Shown here one piece after another: positions 45,061 through 57,572 of a DNA stretch of 64,000 bases. How positions within the stretch are numbered: position 1 is the stretch's first letter; every line of letters starts with the position of its first letter. Under the pieces are notes generated by a model. That model made no database searches and was not told where the DNA came from. It saw only the letters and a program-made list of their open reading frames with translations. The stretch comes from Astrothelium macrocarpum (lineage: Eukaryota > Ascomycota > Dothideomycetes > Trypetheliales > Trypetheliaceae): positions 62,001 to 126,000 of the forward strand of contig JAGEMR010000036.1 in the NCBI GenBank assembly GCA_021030915.1, read 5' to 3'. The position numbers and the translations under genes were made by a program.

Positions 45061-46309
45061 ATGGCCTCGGGTCGCAAGCTTCCAACAATACCTCAAGCCG
45101 ACGTACAGTCTCACAATACGGCTGAAAGCTGCTATGTCACTATCGGCACCAAAGTGTACGATGTGACCGAGTTCGCTGCCGACCATCCTGGCGGAAGCCA
45201 TCTTGTACATGAATGGGCTGGGAAAGATGTCTCGGAAATAATGCAAGATGAAGTCTCACACATCCACACCGAAGTTGCATACGAGATCCTTGACGAGTGC
45301 CTTATCGGCTTCGTTGCCACGGATGCGCTGATGGATGCCGTGACTTCGAGCAACCAGCCCGATGAGATCGTCCCTCTTCCCCCATCCACCAACGGTACAG
45401 CAGAACTCAAGGCGAACGGCGTAGCGCATGGTCCAGATGCCTCGGACAAAGTCGTATATGCCGCCACAGGCATGTCAAGTGCGGACGACCTGTCCAAAGA
45501 AACAGATGCCAGCAATGATTACAAACAACACAAGTTCATTGACCTCAACAAGCCAATGTTGATGCAAGTATGGAATGGTGGCTTCAGCAAAGCATTCTAT
45601 TTGGAACAAGTCCATCGCCCACGACATTATCCCGGCGGCCAGAGTGCGCCTCTATTCGGCAACTTCCTCGAGCCACTCAGCAAGACACCCTGGTGGGTCG
45701 TGCCGACAGTATGGTGGCCGCCTGTATTCTATTTCAGTTTCGTCGTCTCCCAATCCCTTTCTCCGATCGCTCTCGTCCTGTACTGGACAACGGGACTCTG
45801 TATCTGGACGATTGTCGAGTACGGCCTCCATCGCTTTCTCTTTCATATCGATACCGTCCTTCCGGACAACCGCGTCTGTTTAACCTTGCACTTTTTGCTC
45901 CACGGCATCCATCATTACCTACCGATGGATCGACTACGATTGGTTATGCCACCGACATTGTTCGTTGTGCTCGCAACGCCGTTTTGGTATCTTGCGAAGA
46001 ATGTTTTCTGGTATGACTGGAACGCCGCCATGGCAGTGTACTGTGGAGGCATATTTGGATACACGTGTTATGACATGACACATTATTTCTTACATCATAA
46101 GAAGTGAGTCGCTCTGTGCCCCTCTTTGGTTCCATCTTTCAATGTCTAACGATGATTGTAGCTTGCCAGCATACTATCGCGAGCTCAAGAAATACCACCT
46201 TCAACATCATTTCGCTGATTATGAGAATGGTTTTGGGGTCACAAGTCGCTTCTGGGATAGAGTTTTTAAGACAGAGTTGCCTCCTCCGAAGATTCTAAAG
46301 TCAAATTAG
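45061..46309 (+). CDS. SCS7: Sphingolipid fatty-acid alpha-hydroxylase with cytochrome b5 domain
   Basis: Exons 45061-46103 and 46162-46309, giving 396 residues. The N-terminal cytochrome b5 domain has the haem motif DHPGG (41-45) and a second haem His in SHIHTEVAYEIL. The membrane-bound hydroxylase domain carries the di-iron histidine clusters EYGLHRFLFHID, HFLLHGIHHYLPMD, THYFLHHKNLP (restored across the intron) and YHLQHHFADYENGFG. Architecture and motifs are those of yeast Scs7/FAH1, which 2-hydroxylates the very-long-chain acyl group of ceramides in the ER. The C-terminus lacks a clear dilysine signal (ends PKILKSN). Confidence 0.95.
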
Positions 46310-47733
46310 ATACTGTTGGCGTATAGGTTGCAATGCATTAGAAGAGATGACAATGGGCATCGAGTTGGGGCCGTGCACGATATGGTACCGGCTCGTAGTG
46401 TATCTAGAACTACCCGTTTGCTTCTTCCGCAACTCCTCACTCTTGCAAGCGACGTCTTCTCTCAACACCCTATGCCAAGACAATTTAGACGTTGGCGCGA
46501 CAAGTTCTTGCTTTTGCGTCTTTTTAGTAGGCTTTCTTTCCGTGCGCCTCGCTACGCAACGTTCAGAAACCTTCAGGAACCTTCAGGAACGCACTCTGAC
46601 TCAGTGTTCCCGAAGGTTTCATTTTGTACAGGGTATGCTGCGTGCCGTACCGCCTCGACTAACTGATCTTCACCACTTAGCTTCCTGTCGTCTTTGCAAC
46701 ATCACAGCTTTCATAAGTTCTTTTCACAATGGATTCTCGTATCAAAGCTTTAGACTTTACTAGAACCAAAAGAATGGCATAGGCGTGTGCCTTACAAACG
46801 GTGGGCTACGTCTCGATTGTTTGAGTAAGCAGCCGTCAAGGCCACTACGGAAATTATCTCCAAGAAGGACAACACTTGGACGATACATATTTGGGTGCAG
46901 ACCGTCAATGCACAGCCTATATCCGAAAGCATCAAGATCATGTTCTATCGAATCAGAACTTATTTCTGCTGACAAATTTATCGACCTTGGGATTACTAGG
47001 CTATGGAACATAACCGAAACCCCACGCCTTTAACCTTTGAAGATCAAAACTGATCCTTTTCACGGAGTCAATGCCAAGAGACCTTCCAGCTGAGCAAATA
47101 ATCAAGGTGATCTGCACTGTCTCGGTGCTTCGTTCAAACAAGGCTGGCGCTATGCATGTTCTTGTACGTAAGGAAGCTGGAGAGCGTCATCAGGCATACA
47201 CCTAACAGGGTGCTCTGCAAATGTAGGCAAGTTGCTCTTTTACTCCATTCCGACGTCAAGTTTTACGGACCTTCCAGAAGTGCTTAAGAGACTGATATGG
47301 AATGCCAATCAAGCACACCACGGCAAGAGAAGGAATAGCGAGCTCCGACGGTTGGGGACGGTGGACCGTGTCGATGACTGGTTCCCTGCAAATTTTTACT
47401 GGGCCATGATCCTGTTGGTTACCGATCATGTCGCGAGTGTGCGAACAGCAGGCAAGGAACATTGCGCCATGCCTCTTTTGATCAGATTTGCAGATCAAGA
47501 TAGACAGGCACGATGTCATGGGTGAAGCTAGGTCCTGCTACCTTTCGCGTATCTTTTGATATACAATGAAACCAGCTGCTTGTTCGTCAAAGTTTCATAA
47601 TAGATTGCAGTTCCACCTCCTAGTCTTTCGAATGCTCTTTTAGCTGATCGCCCTTTTGTACCAAACACAACCCGTTGTCCTACATTCTTTAAATCGAAAA
47701 GAGCGACAACTGGCTTGTGCGCTGCATTATTTA
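46310..47733. other. Intergenic stretch with possible decayed coding sequence
   Basis: About 1.4 kb. Frames at 46760-47011 (minus), 47232-47525 (plus) and 47528-47740 (minus) are open but short, and I cannot assign any of them. A small tandem AACCTTCAGG occurs near 46567-46590. Confidence 0.35.
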
Positions 47734-49515
47734 ATGGCATATGTTACGAAAGACTTTCTACATTCTTCAAAGGGTCGAGAGCTAATGGATAATGACGTCG
47801 GGTCAAGCGAAGGGGAAGCTCGTCCTAGGACAGTTGAACCAGAAAGCGAGGCAGACAAGGGATTTGGAGCACATTTCGACGATGAAGACACGCAACGGTC
47901 TATCTCTGGTGATAGCAATACCACAACAAACACATGGTCCTTAGACGGAGACACTGATGTGGAAAAATTTGGAGTTGCATCTTCACCGAAGGAGACGGAC
48001 TGGGAAAAGAGCTCAGAGAATCCTTTGAATTGGGGACACTGGAAACGATTGTGGCATATTGTCAACTCTTCCCTGTTATCCTGGCTAGTCACCTTTGCAT
48101 CGTCTGTACCCACTCTGGCCAACCCTCAAATTGCAGAGCAATTCCACGTATCGGAAACAACAGCGCTTCTCGTCCTCTCGTTGTACACGTTGGGTCTAGC
48201 ATTCGGTCCCGTCATAGCTGCTCCAATCAGTGAAACACTCGGTCGAAATATCGTTTACAAGGCGTCCACCCTGGGCTTTATCTTGTTCACTCTCGGTGCA
48301 GGAGCCAGTCATACATTTGCTGCGCTATGTGTATGCCGTTTCTTCGCGGGTATGGCCGGAGCCCCAGTGCTTGCCATTGGCGGTGGAACGCTTGCGGACC
48401 TCCTCCCAGCTCATGATCGAGGTGTCGGAAGCGGTTTTTATTTGCTAGCCGCATTCCTTGGTCCCGCCACAGGCCCATTCATTGGCGGTTTTGTAGCAGA
48501 AGACAAAAGTTGGCGATGGACCCAATGGGTGATACTGTTTGCAGCCATCCCTATCTTCTTGATGGGTTTTACGACATCTGAGACGTACCAAAAGATTATT
48601 ACCAAAAAACTTGCGGAACAACTTGCTAAGCGGCAAGGAAAGTCAGTACCTAACCGCGATCCCATAGGCAAAGATACCATTAAGGCTTGGATCACCATTA
48701 CGCTTATACGGCCGCTCGCCATGCTCTTCACAGAACTCACTGTCCTCTCGATCAGTGTATATACTGCTTTTACATTTGCAGTTATTTTTGCATTCTTCGC
48801 TGTTTTTCCAGTCATCTTTCAGCGTGTATACGGATTCAATACAAGTCAAACGGGTTTTGCTTTCCTTGCCTTCGGTATCGGCTATGTCTTTGCTTTGATG
48901 ACAATCATTTTCGTCGATCGCAAAATTTACCGCAAACATTATCTGCGTATCAAAGCTAAAGGCGGAACTACGGTGGCGCCGGAAAAGCGACTCTACACGG
49001 CGATGCTGGGTTCTTTTCTCGTCCCAATAGGCCTCTTCTGGTTTGCCTGGACTGCGCGAAAGAGTGTCCATTGGATTAGTCCTGTTATGGCTGCTATACC
49101 GTTTGCCTGGGGCAATCTGTGTATCTTCGTAAGTTCGATCAGTATAACAATGAATACGGTCATGTGTCGCTCATTTGCTATAGTGGGCTTGTGCCTCGTA
49201 CTTGATTGATGTCTACGGCCCCTTCACTGGCGCCTCGTCACTTGCAGCAAACGGAATGGCACGATACACACTGAGCGCTTGTTTTCCACTCTTCGCCGTG
49301 CAAAGTGAGTTTGATCACCCCTCATTATTCCATCAATTACAACGTGTCCGCTTTCTCGCTAATACGGAATTGCAGTGTATGACAAATTAGGGATAGATTG
49401 GGCCACCAGCCTCCTTGGCTTCATTGCTATTGCCTTCTTGCCAGTGCCTTGGGTTTTGTTCCTCTGGGGACCAAGGATACGAGCACATAGCCGATACAGC
49501 ACCACGAAAACGTGA
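47734..49515 (+). CDS. MFS multidrug-type transporter (DHA1-like)
   Basis: Exons 47734-49128, 49184-49304 and 49376-49515, giving 551 residues; an alternative start at 47785 would remove 17. A long acidic cytoplasmic N-terminus leads to NPLNWGHWKRLWH, the usual lead-in of fungal DHA1 drug:H+ antiporters. Twelve helices follow, with PISETLGRNIVYKAS at the loop 2-3 motif, RFFAGMAGAPVLAIGGG in helices 4-5, and GPATGPFIGGFVAEDKSWRW for the antiporter motif. Spliced exon 2 supplies ASYLIDVYGPFTGASSLAAN. The function is probably export of toxic compounds or metabolites; the substrate is unknown. Confidence 0.9.
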
Positions 49516-49863
49516 TGAGTTCCTGGAGCGTACGTATGAGACGTCATCATATCTGATGGCGTGAGGGATACGCATGATTCCGGAAATCTTCTCTCTCATC
49601 TTTAGCTGATACACGGTCCGATTCTAATGTCAATTACCGAGAAAATATGATAACGAAACGTTAGGATACCTTTCATAGGTGTATCCAAGACAAAGATTTT
49701 CGAGCAGCACTTGACAGAGTAAATGAAACTCACCGCTGCGTCTCAAGACGCATTCAGGTGCGGCATCGTGTGAAGGCAGCAATAACTTTACTTCTACAAC
49801 GATCTGCTCTCAAGCCTTATCGACGAAGGCGCCCACTTCTAATTGCAAGATGTAACGGAAAGA
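49516..49863. other. Intergenic stretch
   Basis: About 350 bp between convergent genes. Nothing recognised. Confidence 0.4.
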
Positions 49864-50466
49864 CTACAGCTTACTCCGTGCATCAATCTCCCTCCTAAGA
49901 AGCGATGTGTCCCACCACACCTTTCCTCTCCAGATCTGCAGCCCATCTGTGCCTTGGCCTTCAACCTCACTCTTTCCTATCACAAACTCCATCGCTCTTC
50001 TTATTGGGATCCCGTCTCCGCATTCACCCTGCGCATGCAGATGGAATACAATAACATGCTCATAAATAACCAAATCCGCTTTTTGTTTATCCATCATTCT
50101 ATCACTCTCTGGATTGGATCTCTCCTCGATTACGCCTACCTTTTTTTGCACCAAGATATTGTCTTCAAACACTCTTACGGTTCTCTCATTATCCCACTCC
50201 CCAATTTTCTCAAAAGGTGCGAACAACCCCTTCATCCAGGCCCATATCTTTTCGCCACCGACGTAGTCTACACCGTCCGTATTGTGGAATACAGCTGAGC
50301 TCGCGTACCAAGTGTAGTAAGGATCAGAAAAGTCGCAGGATTTGACCATCTGTGTATACTTTTCAAGGAATGCGAGCGTCCGAGAGGCACGTGTGTGAGG
50401 ACCCCATGAACCAGTGTGCGTGTAGACTAGGGAATGCAGAAGAGGAGGTTGTGTAATATGGGACAT
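49864..50466 (-). CDS. Hypothetical SnoaL/NTF2-like protein
   Basis: Single-exon, 200 residues. The segment RTLAFLEKYTQMVKSCDFSD followed by YTWYASSAVFHNTDG and GGEKIWAWMKGLF has the size and helix-then-sheet pattern of SnoaL/NTF2-like domains that occur in many small fungal proteins. No catalytic residues can be assigned. No signal peptide. The plus-strand frame over the same region is its antisense shadow. Confidence 0.6.
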   Translation of the reverse strand: MSHITQPPLLHSLVYTHTGSWGPHTRASRTLAFLEKYTQMVKSCDFSDPYYTWYASSAVFHNTDGVDYVGGEKIWAWMKGLFAPFEKIGEWDNERTVRVFEDNILVQKKVGVIEERSNPESDRMMDKQKADLVIYEHVIVFHLHAQGECGDGIPIRRAMEFVIGKSEVEGQGTDGLQIWRGKVWWDTSLLRREIDARSKL

Positions 50467-52533
50467 TTGGATCGATGATGACTTGGACAGGATTTCTCAG
50501 GAGTAGAGTCTTAATCTTGTTACAATAAAGCTTAGAAGGGCCTGCTATTCTTCCAGAAATGGTGATATGTCAAAATCGATCGGAGTTTTGCTGTAGATAG
50601 TGAGTATTCAGATGATTTAAAGGCCTTAGTATTTCAACCCACAACTTTATCAGCAGCCTGGGCTCGAGGAATTTTGGGCATACAGTAGTGCTAATTAGAC
50701 TTTTCAAAAGGCGACCATGGCTTATTTTGCTGAGATCTTGCAGGAATCCAATATGAATATTTGTATATATCATACAGAACCGGTGGGGAAATGGATAGAT
50801 CTTGCAACATTCGTAACATTCTTCGACTTTCATTACGGTAAAAGCGAGTACGAAAATTACCTTTCGATCAAATTCGAAACATGGTATTATAAACTTGCTA
50901 TTGGAAGGAGCTTCGCTTATCCTTTTGCCCAATGTATTGGAGTACTGGACTCTGGAAGCGAGAGAGTCATTGACCTGCCGCAGCATGCTGAGTGTGAGCG
51001 GAGACATCAGTCCTGGTACGGAGGGTTCACCTCTTTGTTATCATTAGCGCTGCATACCTATTCAAGAAACGGACGAGCATGACGATCGGCAATAGGCTAG
51101 GCGCGGCGCGACCCACATAAACCACTCAATGCTCTGAGCGAACCGCGCCTCCGCCTTTAACCTGAATGGGGTAAATTTAGATTTGGTGTTGGTAACGTTA
51201 ATCCCTGCTATAGACCTCTGAGAAATGAGAGCAGCAGCTTTGATTTGATGCTCTTCACCTCCTAAAACGTCCCCAGGCATTCTAAAACGACCGTCGGCTA
51301 CGATATGTCGCGCTAGTCAGTCCAAGGCATATCGTGCGGAGTATATTACTCCAAATTCGTGTGAGAGTTTGTGCCGGTAGTGCATGAGATTTGCGTATCT
51401 TCAGCTTTCAATCTTAGGACAATCATGAACCACACATAAGATTTCGGCTTCTCTTTTAGCCGTATCCAGCCTCATGCAAAGGGTTCATTAGGAGTTGAGT
51501 TATAATCACCATATGCAGGTGAATATGTCGGCAAAGTAGTCCCAAACCAGGTTAATCAGAATTTATTGGTATTGAATCTTCCCAAATCCCGAAAGAAAGA
51601 TGACATGCGCGCAGCACGAAGCATGACTTGACGATAGTGTTTCCAGATATATCTAAGATTTGTGGCATTTCTGCATCTCTGCAGAGCTCGGGCGAGAACT
51701 TCTGGGCCGATGAACTTTTTCCTTGCTGCTGTCGGAGCTTTTCGATCTTTACAAATAGCGTTCCTCCGACAATTTGGTGACTGGAGATTTCTCGTGCACT
51801 TGTTTTCATCCTTGCATCTGAGGAGCGGGGAGATCGACACCGGGCAAAGGGGCCGAAGCTGTGATTCAAGTCAGCAAATGGAAAAATTTTTCGTACTCTA
51901 CCTTCCGTCTGAATTCTCACATACACGACGGTCATGGCGGGTGCTATGACACACATCCAAGAGCAGAAGTTGAGATTGCCTTTCAAATGAATATATTATT
52001 CGTGTTCATACAATTGCTTGTACAATACATAATCCAAGATATATCTAAGAGTCCGAGCTTTACTCGGTAGCAGGGCTAATAATCTAGACCCTCAGGGTTA
52101 GAGTTGGGGGGTTATTTATACCAACATCCAGGGGTCAAAGGGTCCAAGGGTCTACCAATGCTTATTCATGAAGAGACTGTCTCGCAGTATCATTCGGTGC
52201 AAAATTTGAATAAGTAATCTCCCAAGGGTCGTGTAATTGTAATGGCAGTAGTTCAGAAGTGTTGAATCTGTATAAATCATGTATGTCTTAGAGAGATAAG
52301 AGCTGAACTGGAAATGCACCTTTGTCGTTACCGCTGTCCCTTGTACCTGCCATAAAAATAAATTTAATCCTTTCCAGACAAATGCTCTAAGTTTCATGCG
52401 GAGTAGACTACCATAGCTTGATTCGAGATCTTCAGTTTCCCCGCTCAATCCATATGCACTCGACCAACATCTCCTTTCGCCCCCAGTCATTTAGGGAACA
52501 GGTTCTGTGCTTGCCCCCTGGCTCTGTTGCACC
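50467..52533. other. Long intergenic stretch, no supported gene
   Basis: About 2.1 kb. Overlapping open frames of 120-145 codons on both strands at 50570-51082, and others at 51552-51986, show no domain, splice logic or start context I can support. Possibly old, decayed sequence. Confidence 0.4.
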
Positions 52534-54002
52534 TCAGTTCTGAGCAGTGCTCTTAGAGTCCTCGCTGCTAGGTGTCGATGGAGAACTGCGACAATTGCTT
52601 CGCCATCTAAGATGTGTTGTCACCCACCCTTTCACTCCCATACTCGTCTCAACAGGCGGTGAAGGACCTCCTTTGTACCACATCGCACGATTTTTAGGTT
52701 CAGCCTTCTCATTATCCGGCTCTACCCACTGACATTTGGTGAAGGCTTCCCAAAGTCCTGGAATAAAAGCCCGCTTTTTGTCGGCATGATATGAATCCCC
52801 AAGCAGAGGCATTATTGCTTTTGTAGCCTCCTCACCGTAGTAGAAAGGAATACGTCTGTACGAGAAATTGTATTAGCATCTAAGAAGGTCCCCAAAATGT
52901 GAAGGATTGTGAACATGTAAGAAATAGTGTATCGTACGAGAAGAGATGATGAATCACATGGAACTCAATAATCCCATGGAATAAATACTTTCCAACCCAT
53001 CCAAATTCACGGTCTACCGTAGCAGTAGCACCTTTGAGAAATGTCCAAGCGTCATCCTCAAACTTTGGTAGGTCAGGATGAGTATGATGCAGATATGTAA
53101 TAGCGACGATCCAGTGATTTAACCACATGTATGGTTGGAAATATATGAGTGCTAGTGGAAGGAGACCAATCCTTTCACGTACAGCCCACAGTAGATACCC
53201 TGCTAAGACAAGTCCGAAGTTCGAGAGGAAAATACTGAGAGCTTCATCTGGCCGAAATAAGGAGCCTGTTGGTGCAAAATGAGAGTTTCCAAGAACGGTA
53301 CTAGATTGAGGTTTGGGCAGACTGCTCTCAGCGGCGGTTATATTTGTTAGTAAGTACCACGGAAAGCCGATGAGTTGCTGAAGGAGTATCCGAAGTAGAG
53401 TTACGATAGGAGCATCCTCTGTAAGCTCTTCAAGACGCTCGATGTCTACGGAGAGACTTGCTGCGTATTCCCCTCGTAGTGGAGGAACGTAGTTGTGATC
53501 CTTCTTTAGGTTGTTGGCGTAAATGTGGTGCCGCCGATGTGTGGATCGCCAAGAGAAGTACGGTGTCAACAGGGCCGAGTGTAAAATGAAGCCGACAGTA
53601 TTGTTCAGGGTATTCGAGGGCGAGAAGGCAGAATGTCCGCATTCATGTCCAAGGATCCAAAGGCCTACGAAAAAGAGTCCTTCGATGTATCCATATACTG
53701 CCCATGTAACACATCGGAGCCAGAATGGTTCAATTAGTGGAATAAAATGATATCCGAGCACAATTCCTGTAGTGGCGAGCGCCAAATCTCGAAATAGATA
53801 CCAAAAGGCTAGACGGTACAACGGCTTGAAGCAGTGCGGCGGTATAGCGTCTCGAAGTTCCTTAATGCCAACATTTGGACCTAAACGCTATGTAGATAAG
53901 AATTAGCAGCATACTTTTCAAATAGTATAGAAGACTTCAGTAGCTTGACCTTACACCAGGTGTAACCAGTTCACTGGGATGAGATGTATAGTCAACAGTC
54001 AT
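52534..54002 (-). CDS. Delta-12-type fatty acid desaturase (oleate desaturase-like)
   Basis: Exons complement(53955..54002), (52938..53887) and (52534..52855), giving 439 residues. Three histidine boxes are complete: GHECGHSAF, STHRRHHIYAN and EFHVIHHLFS, the last restored at the second splice site and followed by RIPFYYGEEATKAIMPLLGD. Four hydrophobic segments fit an ER membrane desaturase. The pattern, with HECGH in the first box and HVIHH in the last, is that of fungal delta-12 (FAD2-like) or omega-3 desaturases making linoleate or linolenate. Sequence alone does not separate these two. Confidence 0.9.
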
Positions 54003-55212
54003 TGTGATAGTATGATGGGACTGGCCAGAGACTTGAATCAGAATCTCCGTTTGAAATGAAATCTTGACCTCGGGTTGACCAAGGTCGATTTATAGACGAG
54101 AGGCAACAATGCTAGCCAGGCAATTGTGCCTGGGTCTTTTCTATTAAATGGTAGGTGGCATGGATGCTCCTTGAGGTAACCGATCTTTTGAAGTCTGCAG
54201 CTCCCGCAATACTCTTGATGCTCTTGATACAATTTTCCGATACCACCTTCTTTGTTGTTGCCGACTTTTTTTTTCGGATTTGTAGATTGTGCAAGACTCC
54301 GCATGTCACTCCCTGCCATACCTCCTGCAATAATGTGTCGAGTTGCGCAGTCTCCACAAGCGGTCTGCAGACTATGATGCATGATTGACATTAATTAATA
54401 TCTTCTCCAGGACTCAAGAGCCGAAAAACGAATGAGCCCATATGTTACAAGGGTCTCTTCGACCCCATTTCAGAAATAATATCATGCTGCGAGAGTTTAT
54501 GTAGAAGATAATGAGCGGTCTGACTGATTTCTAGACCCGTCACTGTCAGGGGAAATGTCACCTTTGCGGGCACCCTGAGACACAGGAGTTATTACGGCAT
54601 TATTCGACGTCGTCGATACTTCGGGAAGGCACCACTTATCCAGCGGCGCTAGTCAAATAGCTCCAGAGCATCTTATATTAGCTTTCCTTGGCGGCTTAGG
54701 ATAGACAATCAAGCTTCTCAACTCTTTTCATATCAAAAGTCCAATTCTCAACCGCCCTCCAACTCCAGACACGATTGATTTGGAAGTTCCAAAGGATGCA
54801 AACGACCAGAACAGTAGGCTTTTAAGGCTCTGATAGCTGAAACTATTGCTTTTCGCCGGACTGGTGAAGTTGCTGAGTGCTGAGAACTCCTGGCTGCTAG
54901 GTGTGCAGATTGAGCCGAAAGGTAACATATCCTCTGTTAACTATTGTGGTCTGATATCTCGTGGAACGTTTTCTTGCATCAAATCCCAGTATCATATCTG
55001 TTGGTTTTGAAGGTTGTTCGCAGCAAACTGAGGAGTTTACCAGGGGTGAGTTCCACAGCACCTATAGCAACCAGGCGCGTCTGACTGTTAGCCTGAGACT
55101 GAGTGGACATTTTGAAGCCATAGCGGTTGATCAGCATACAGTTGCATTGACCAGTTAAAAGCTGGCTTCTTGAATAGCATTGTTGGTATTGTAACATTTC
55201 AAGGATGGGCAG
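54003..55212. other. Intergenic stretch up to element B
   Basis: About 1.2 kb of ordinary composition with no supported gene. It does not resemble element A, which matters for interpreting the chimeric junction on its right. Confidence 0.45.
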
Positions 55213-55214
55213 TA

Positions 55215-55256
55215 GGAGTGCGCCCCAGGTCCCGCACAGCCCTAGGTCGCGCACAC
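55215..55256. repeat. Element B left terminal inverted repeat
   Basis: 42 bp, perfect inverted partner of 57341-57382, starting GGAGTGCGCC; preceded by TA. Confidence 0.92.
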
Positions 55257-55306
55257 CTCGAAATTTGATCCACCAGTTGATTTCAATAATTAATTACTCC
55301 ACCAAT

Positions 55307-57203
55307 ATGGATCCAATGGAGGCAGCGTTTGAAGCAGCGAATATATTGAAAATTTCTAATTATTCTCAGATAACGAAATCATACGGAGTCGAGCGTTCAA
55401 TGTTATCGCGTCGCCATAGAGGCATCATCAGTAATAAATCTGAAATTTATCAAAATAGATTAATCAAATTTTCAAAATATCAGTAATTTATTCTAATTCA
55501 ATGAATAAATACATTTACGGTCTATGATATTCTATCTATTATTCGAATGATACGAAATTTTATTGTTAAAATCAATAAAAAGAATATTGGAAAGAACTGA
55601 ATATATCATTTTATATATAATCATAAAAAAAAATTAAAATCAGTATTTTTTATATCTTTTGATCTTTAATGAAAAAAAATAAATAATTATAAATAATTTC
55701 AATTTTATTTTGATATGATATTTATTATTTAAAAATGTTATTATATTATTAATATTTTATTAGATAGATTCAAAAATTGCAGAATATCGAATCATTTCAC
55801 ATAATATATGAAATATGAATGAAAAAAATTTCGTTATAGGCCAAATTTCAAAATACCGTCATATATTCGATAAAATAATTTATAAACGAAATTTTTTAAA
55901 AAGATCAGATTTAGATAATTCTCATTCGTGAATTATTATTTTCACCGCCATATTAATGACTGACGAAATATTACCTTCTTCTATCATTTATAATATTTAA
56001 TCCAATTCCGTATAAAATTCGTGATTTCAAAATATGGATCCGGCTATTCATAATTATAATTTCGCATATTCCCCATTAGACTGAATAAACGATGAGATTG
56101 GATGTAACTGATTTATTAAGATTTTCGAAAAAAATATCAGAAATAAAATGAATAATGACTTTAAATGAAGATTATTTATAATTGATGGTCATGAATCTTA
56201 TTTCATTATAGAATTCTTTAATTTTTATCATGAATAGCGTATTCTTGTTATTATTTATCCTTTTCATTTCATACATCAATTTCAGCCGTTAGACGTGAGT
56301 TTGTTCAGATCTTTGGCGGAATATTATAATATTGAATTAAATGGCTGATTTCAGCACTCTTCTGCCATATTATCGTTTAATAAAACTGATTTCTTTCTAT
56401 TATTTTGGATAATATTCGAGAAAGCGTTTACAGCGAAAAATATTGCCAATGAGTGATTCAAAATAGGTCTCCATCCATTCAATCCATTTTAAATATTCGA
56501 TCAATTCAATACATATCAGGTTAAATCATGTTCAGAACGATTCTCAAATTCAGATTTTTTAAATTGAATCAATATAAGATAGTGGAAACGATTCCGCAAA
56601 GGATTTGACCTCAAATTAAACGCGGTAGAACGAAAAGAGATGAATATATGAGAAGCGTTTATTTTAAAATAAAATATTGACAATTTTTTTCTTAAAACAG
56701 AGAATTTGGACCTCAAAGAAACAATTAAAGGTCAAAAGAAGCGATCAGATAAAAAAAAATAACTAGATATATCTGAGGAATATAATGGTTCAAAATTTTA
56801 CAACCCCAAAAAAGTTACTCGTATTCAAGAATTAGAACAATAACAAAAGGAGGCAGAAGAATTTCAAATTCAGCAAAAGGAGGCTCGTAAGACTCAGCAG
56901 CAAACTAATAAGTAAATGAAAGCTGAATTACAAGCACAGCGAAAACGCGACCGTGAGAAAGTTCAGCAACAGCGGAAGGAGGTACAGGCTGTTCAAAAGC
57001 AGCGGAAACAGGAGGCTGCTGAGCAGCGAGCAGCGAATAAACAGCTACAAGCTGAATCTCGTGAAAATAAGCAGAATCAGCCAAATTAACGGAAAACACC
57101 TAAAAATGCTCGAATTATTGTGCGGGTGGATGAGGAGGCTATAAACGAGACAGAAGCACCTTTTGATCAAACTCGTCCGAGAAGGTCAAAACGAATGTTA
57201 TAA
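55307..57203 (+). pseudogene. Pogo/Fot1-type transposase remnant
   Basis: Start codon region at 55307 encodes a psq/HTH-like N-terminus; a C-terminal coiled, basic tail remains near 56840-57203 in another frame. In between there are stops and frame changes, and no DDE triad is readable. Confidence 0.8.
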
Positions 57204-57340
57204 CGTTTTTTAGATTAAAAAAAGTAACTCATTCAAAGCCTATGAATTTGTGCTACTCATTCATCTAAATAAAATCACATAATTTGATACTGTTGTTGAG
57301 ATAATTGGGTTCGAATGTTTGGTGTTGAGAATTGATTCGA

Positions 57341-57382
57341 GTGTGCGCGACCTAGGGCTGTGCGGGACCTGGGGCGCACTCC
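57341..57382. repeat. Element B right terminal inverted repeat
   Basis: Perfect inverted partner of 55215-55256; followed by TA and directly by the element A right-end copy. Confidence 0.92.
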
Positions 57383-57384
57383 TA

Positions 57385-57572
57385 ATATTGAATAAAAAAT
57401 TTCATATTTTTTAATTAATTAAAAATAATTAAAAATCTTTTACAAATTCGTTTTTATTATCGCTGTTTTAATTGGATCCATATTGATGAAGAAATTAATT
57501 TTTGAATTCGTGGTGGTGCGCGAAAATTAGGTGGGCGAATGCTCGGGCCGGGCGAATGGTGGTGGAGACTCC
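57385..57572. mobile_element. Right-end fragment of a second element A copy
   Basis: About 188 bp homologous to 37062-37249, ending in the same terminal repeat (57524-57572) and then TA (57573-57574). About a dozen differences from element A, all transitions. The rest of the copy is absent; element B directly precedes it. Confidence 0.88.

Larger units (their letters stand above)
55215..57382 (+). mobile_element. Element B: pogo/Fot1-like DNA transposon, RIP-decayed
   Basis: 2168-bp element with perfect 42-bp terminal inverted repeats (55215-55256 and 57341-57382), flanked by TA (55213-55214 and 57383-57384). Near the left end a transposase start survives: MDPMEAAFEAANILK followed by NYSQITKSYGVERSMLSRRH, the N-terminal HTH region typical of fungal pogo/Fot1 (DDE_1) transposases. 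The middle is AT-rich with stops in all frames. At 56840-57203 a Gln/Lys-rich coiled tail survives (KQRKQEAAEQRAANKQLQAE), ending near DQTRPRRSKRML. The element is inactive. Confidence 0.88.

Noticed and set aside
50570..51082. Overlapping frames of 121 and 145 codons on opposite strands
   Set aside because: No recognisable family, neither has splice or promoter support, and each could be the shadow of the other.
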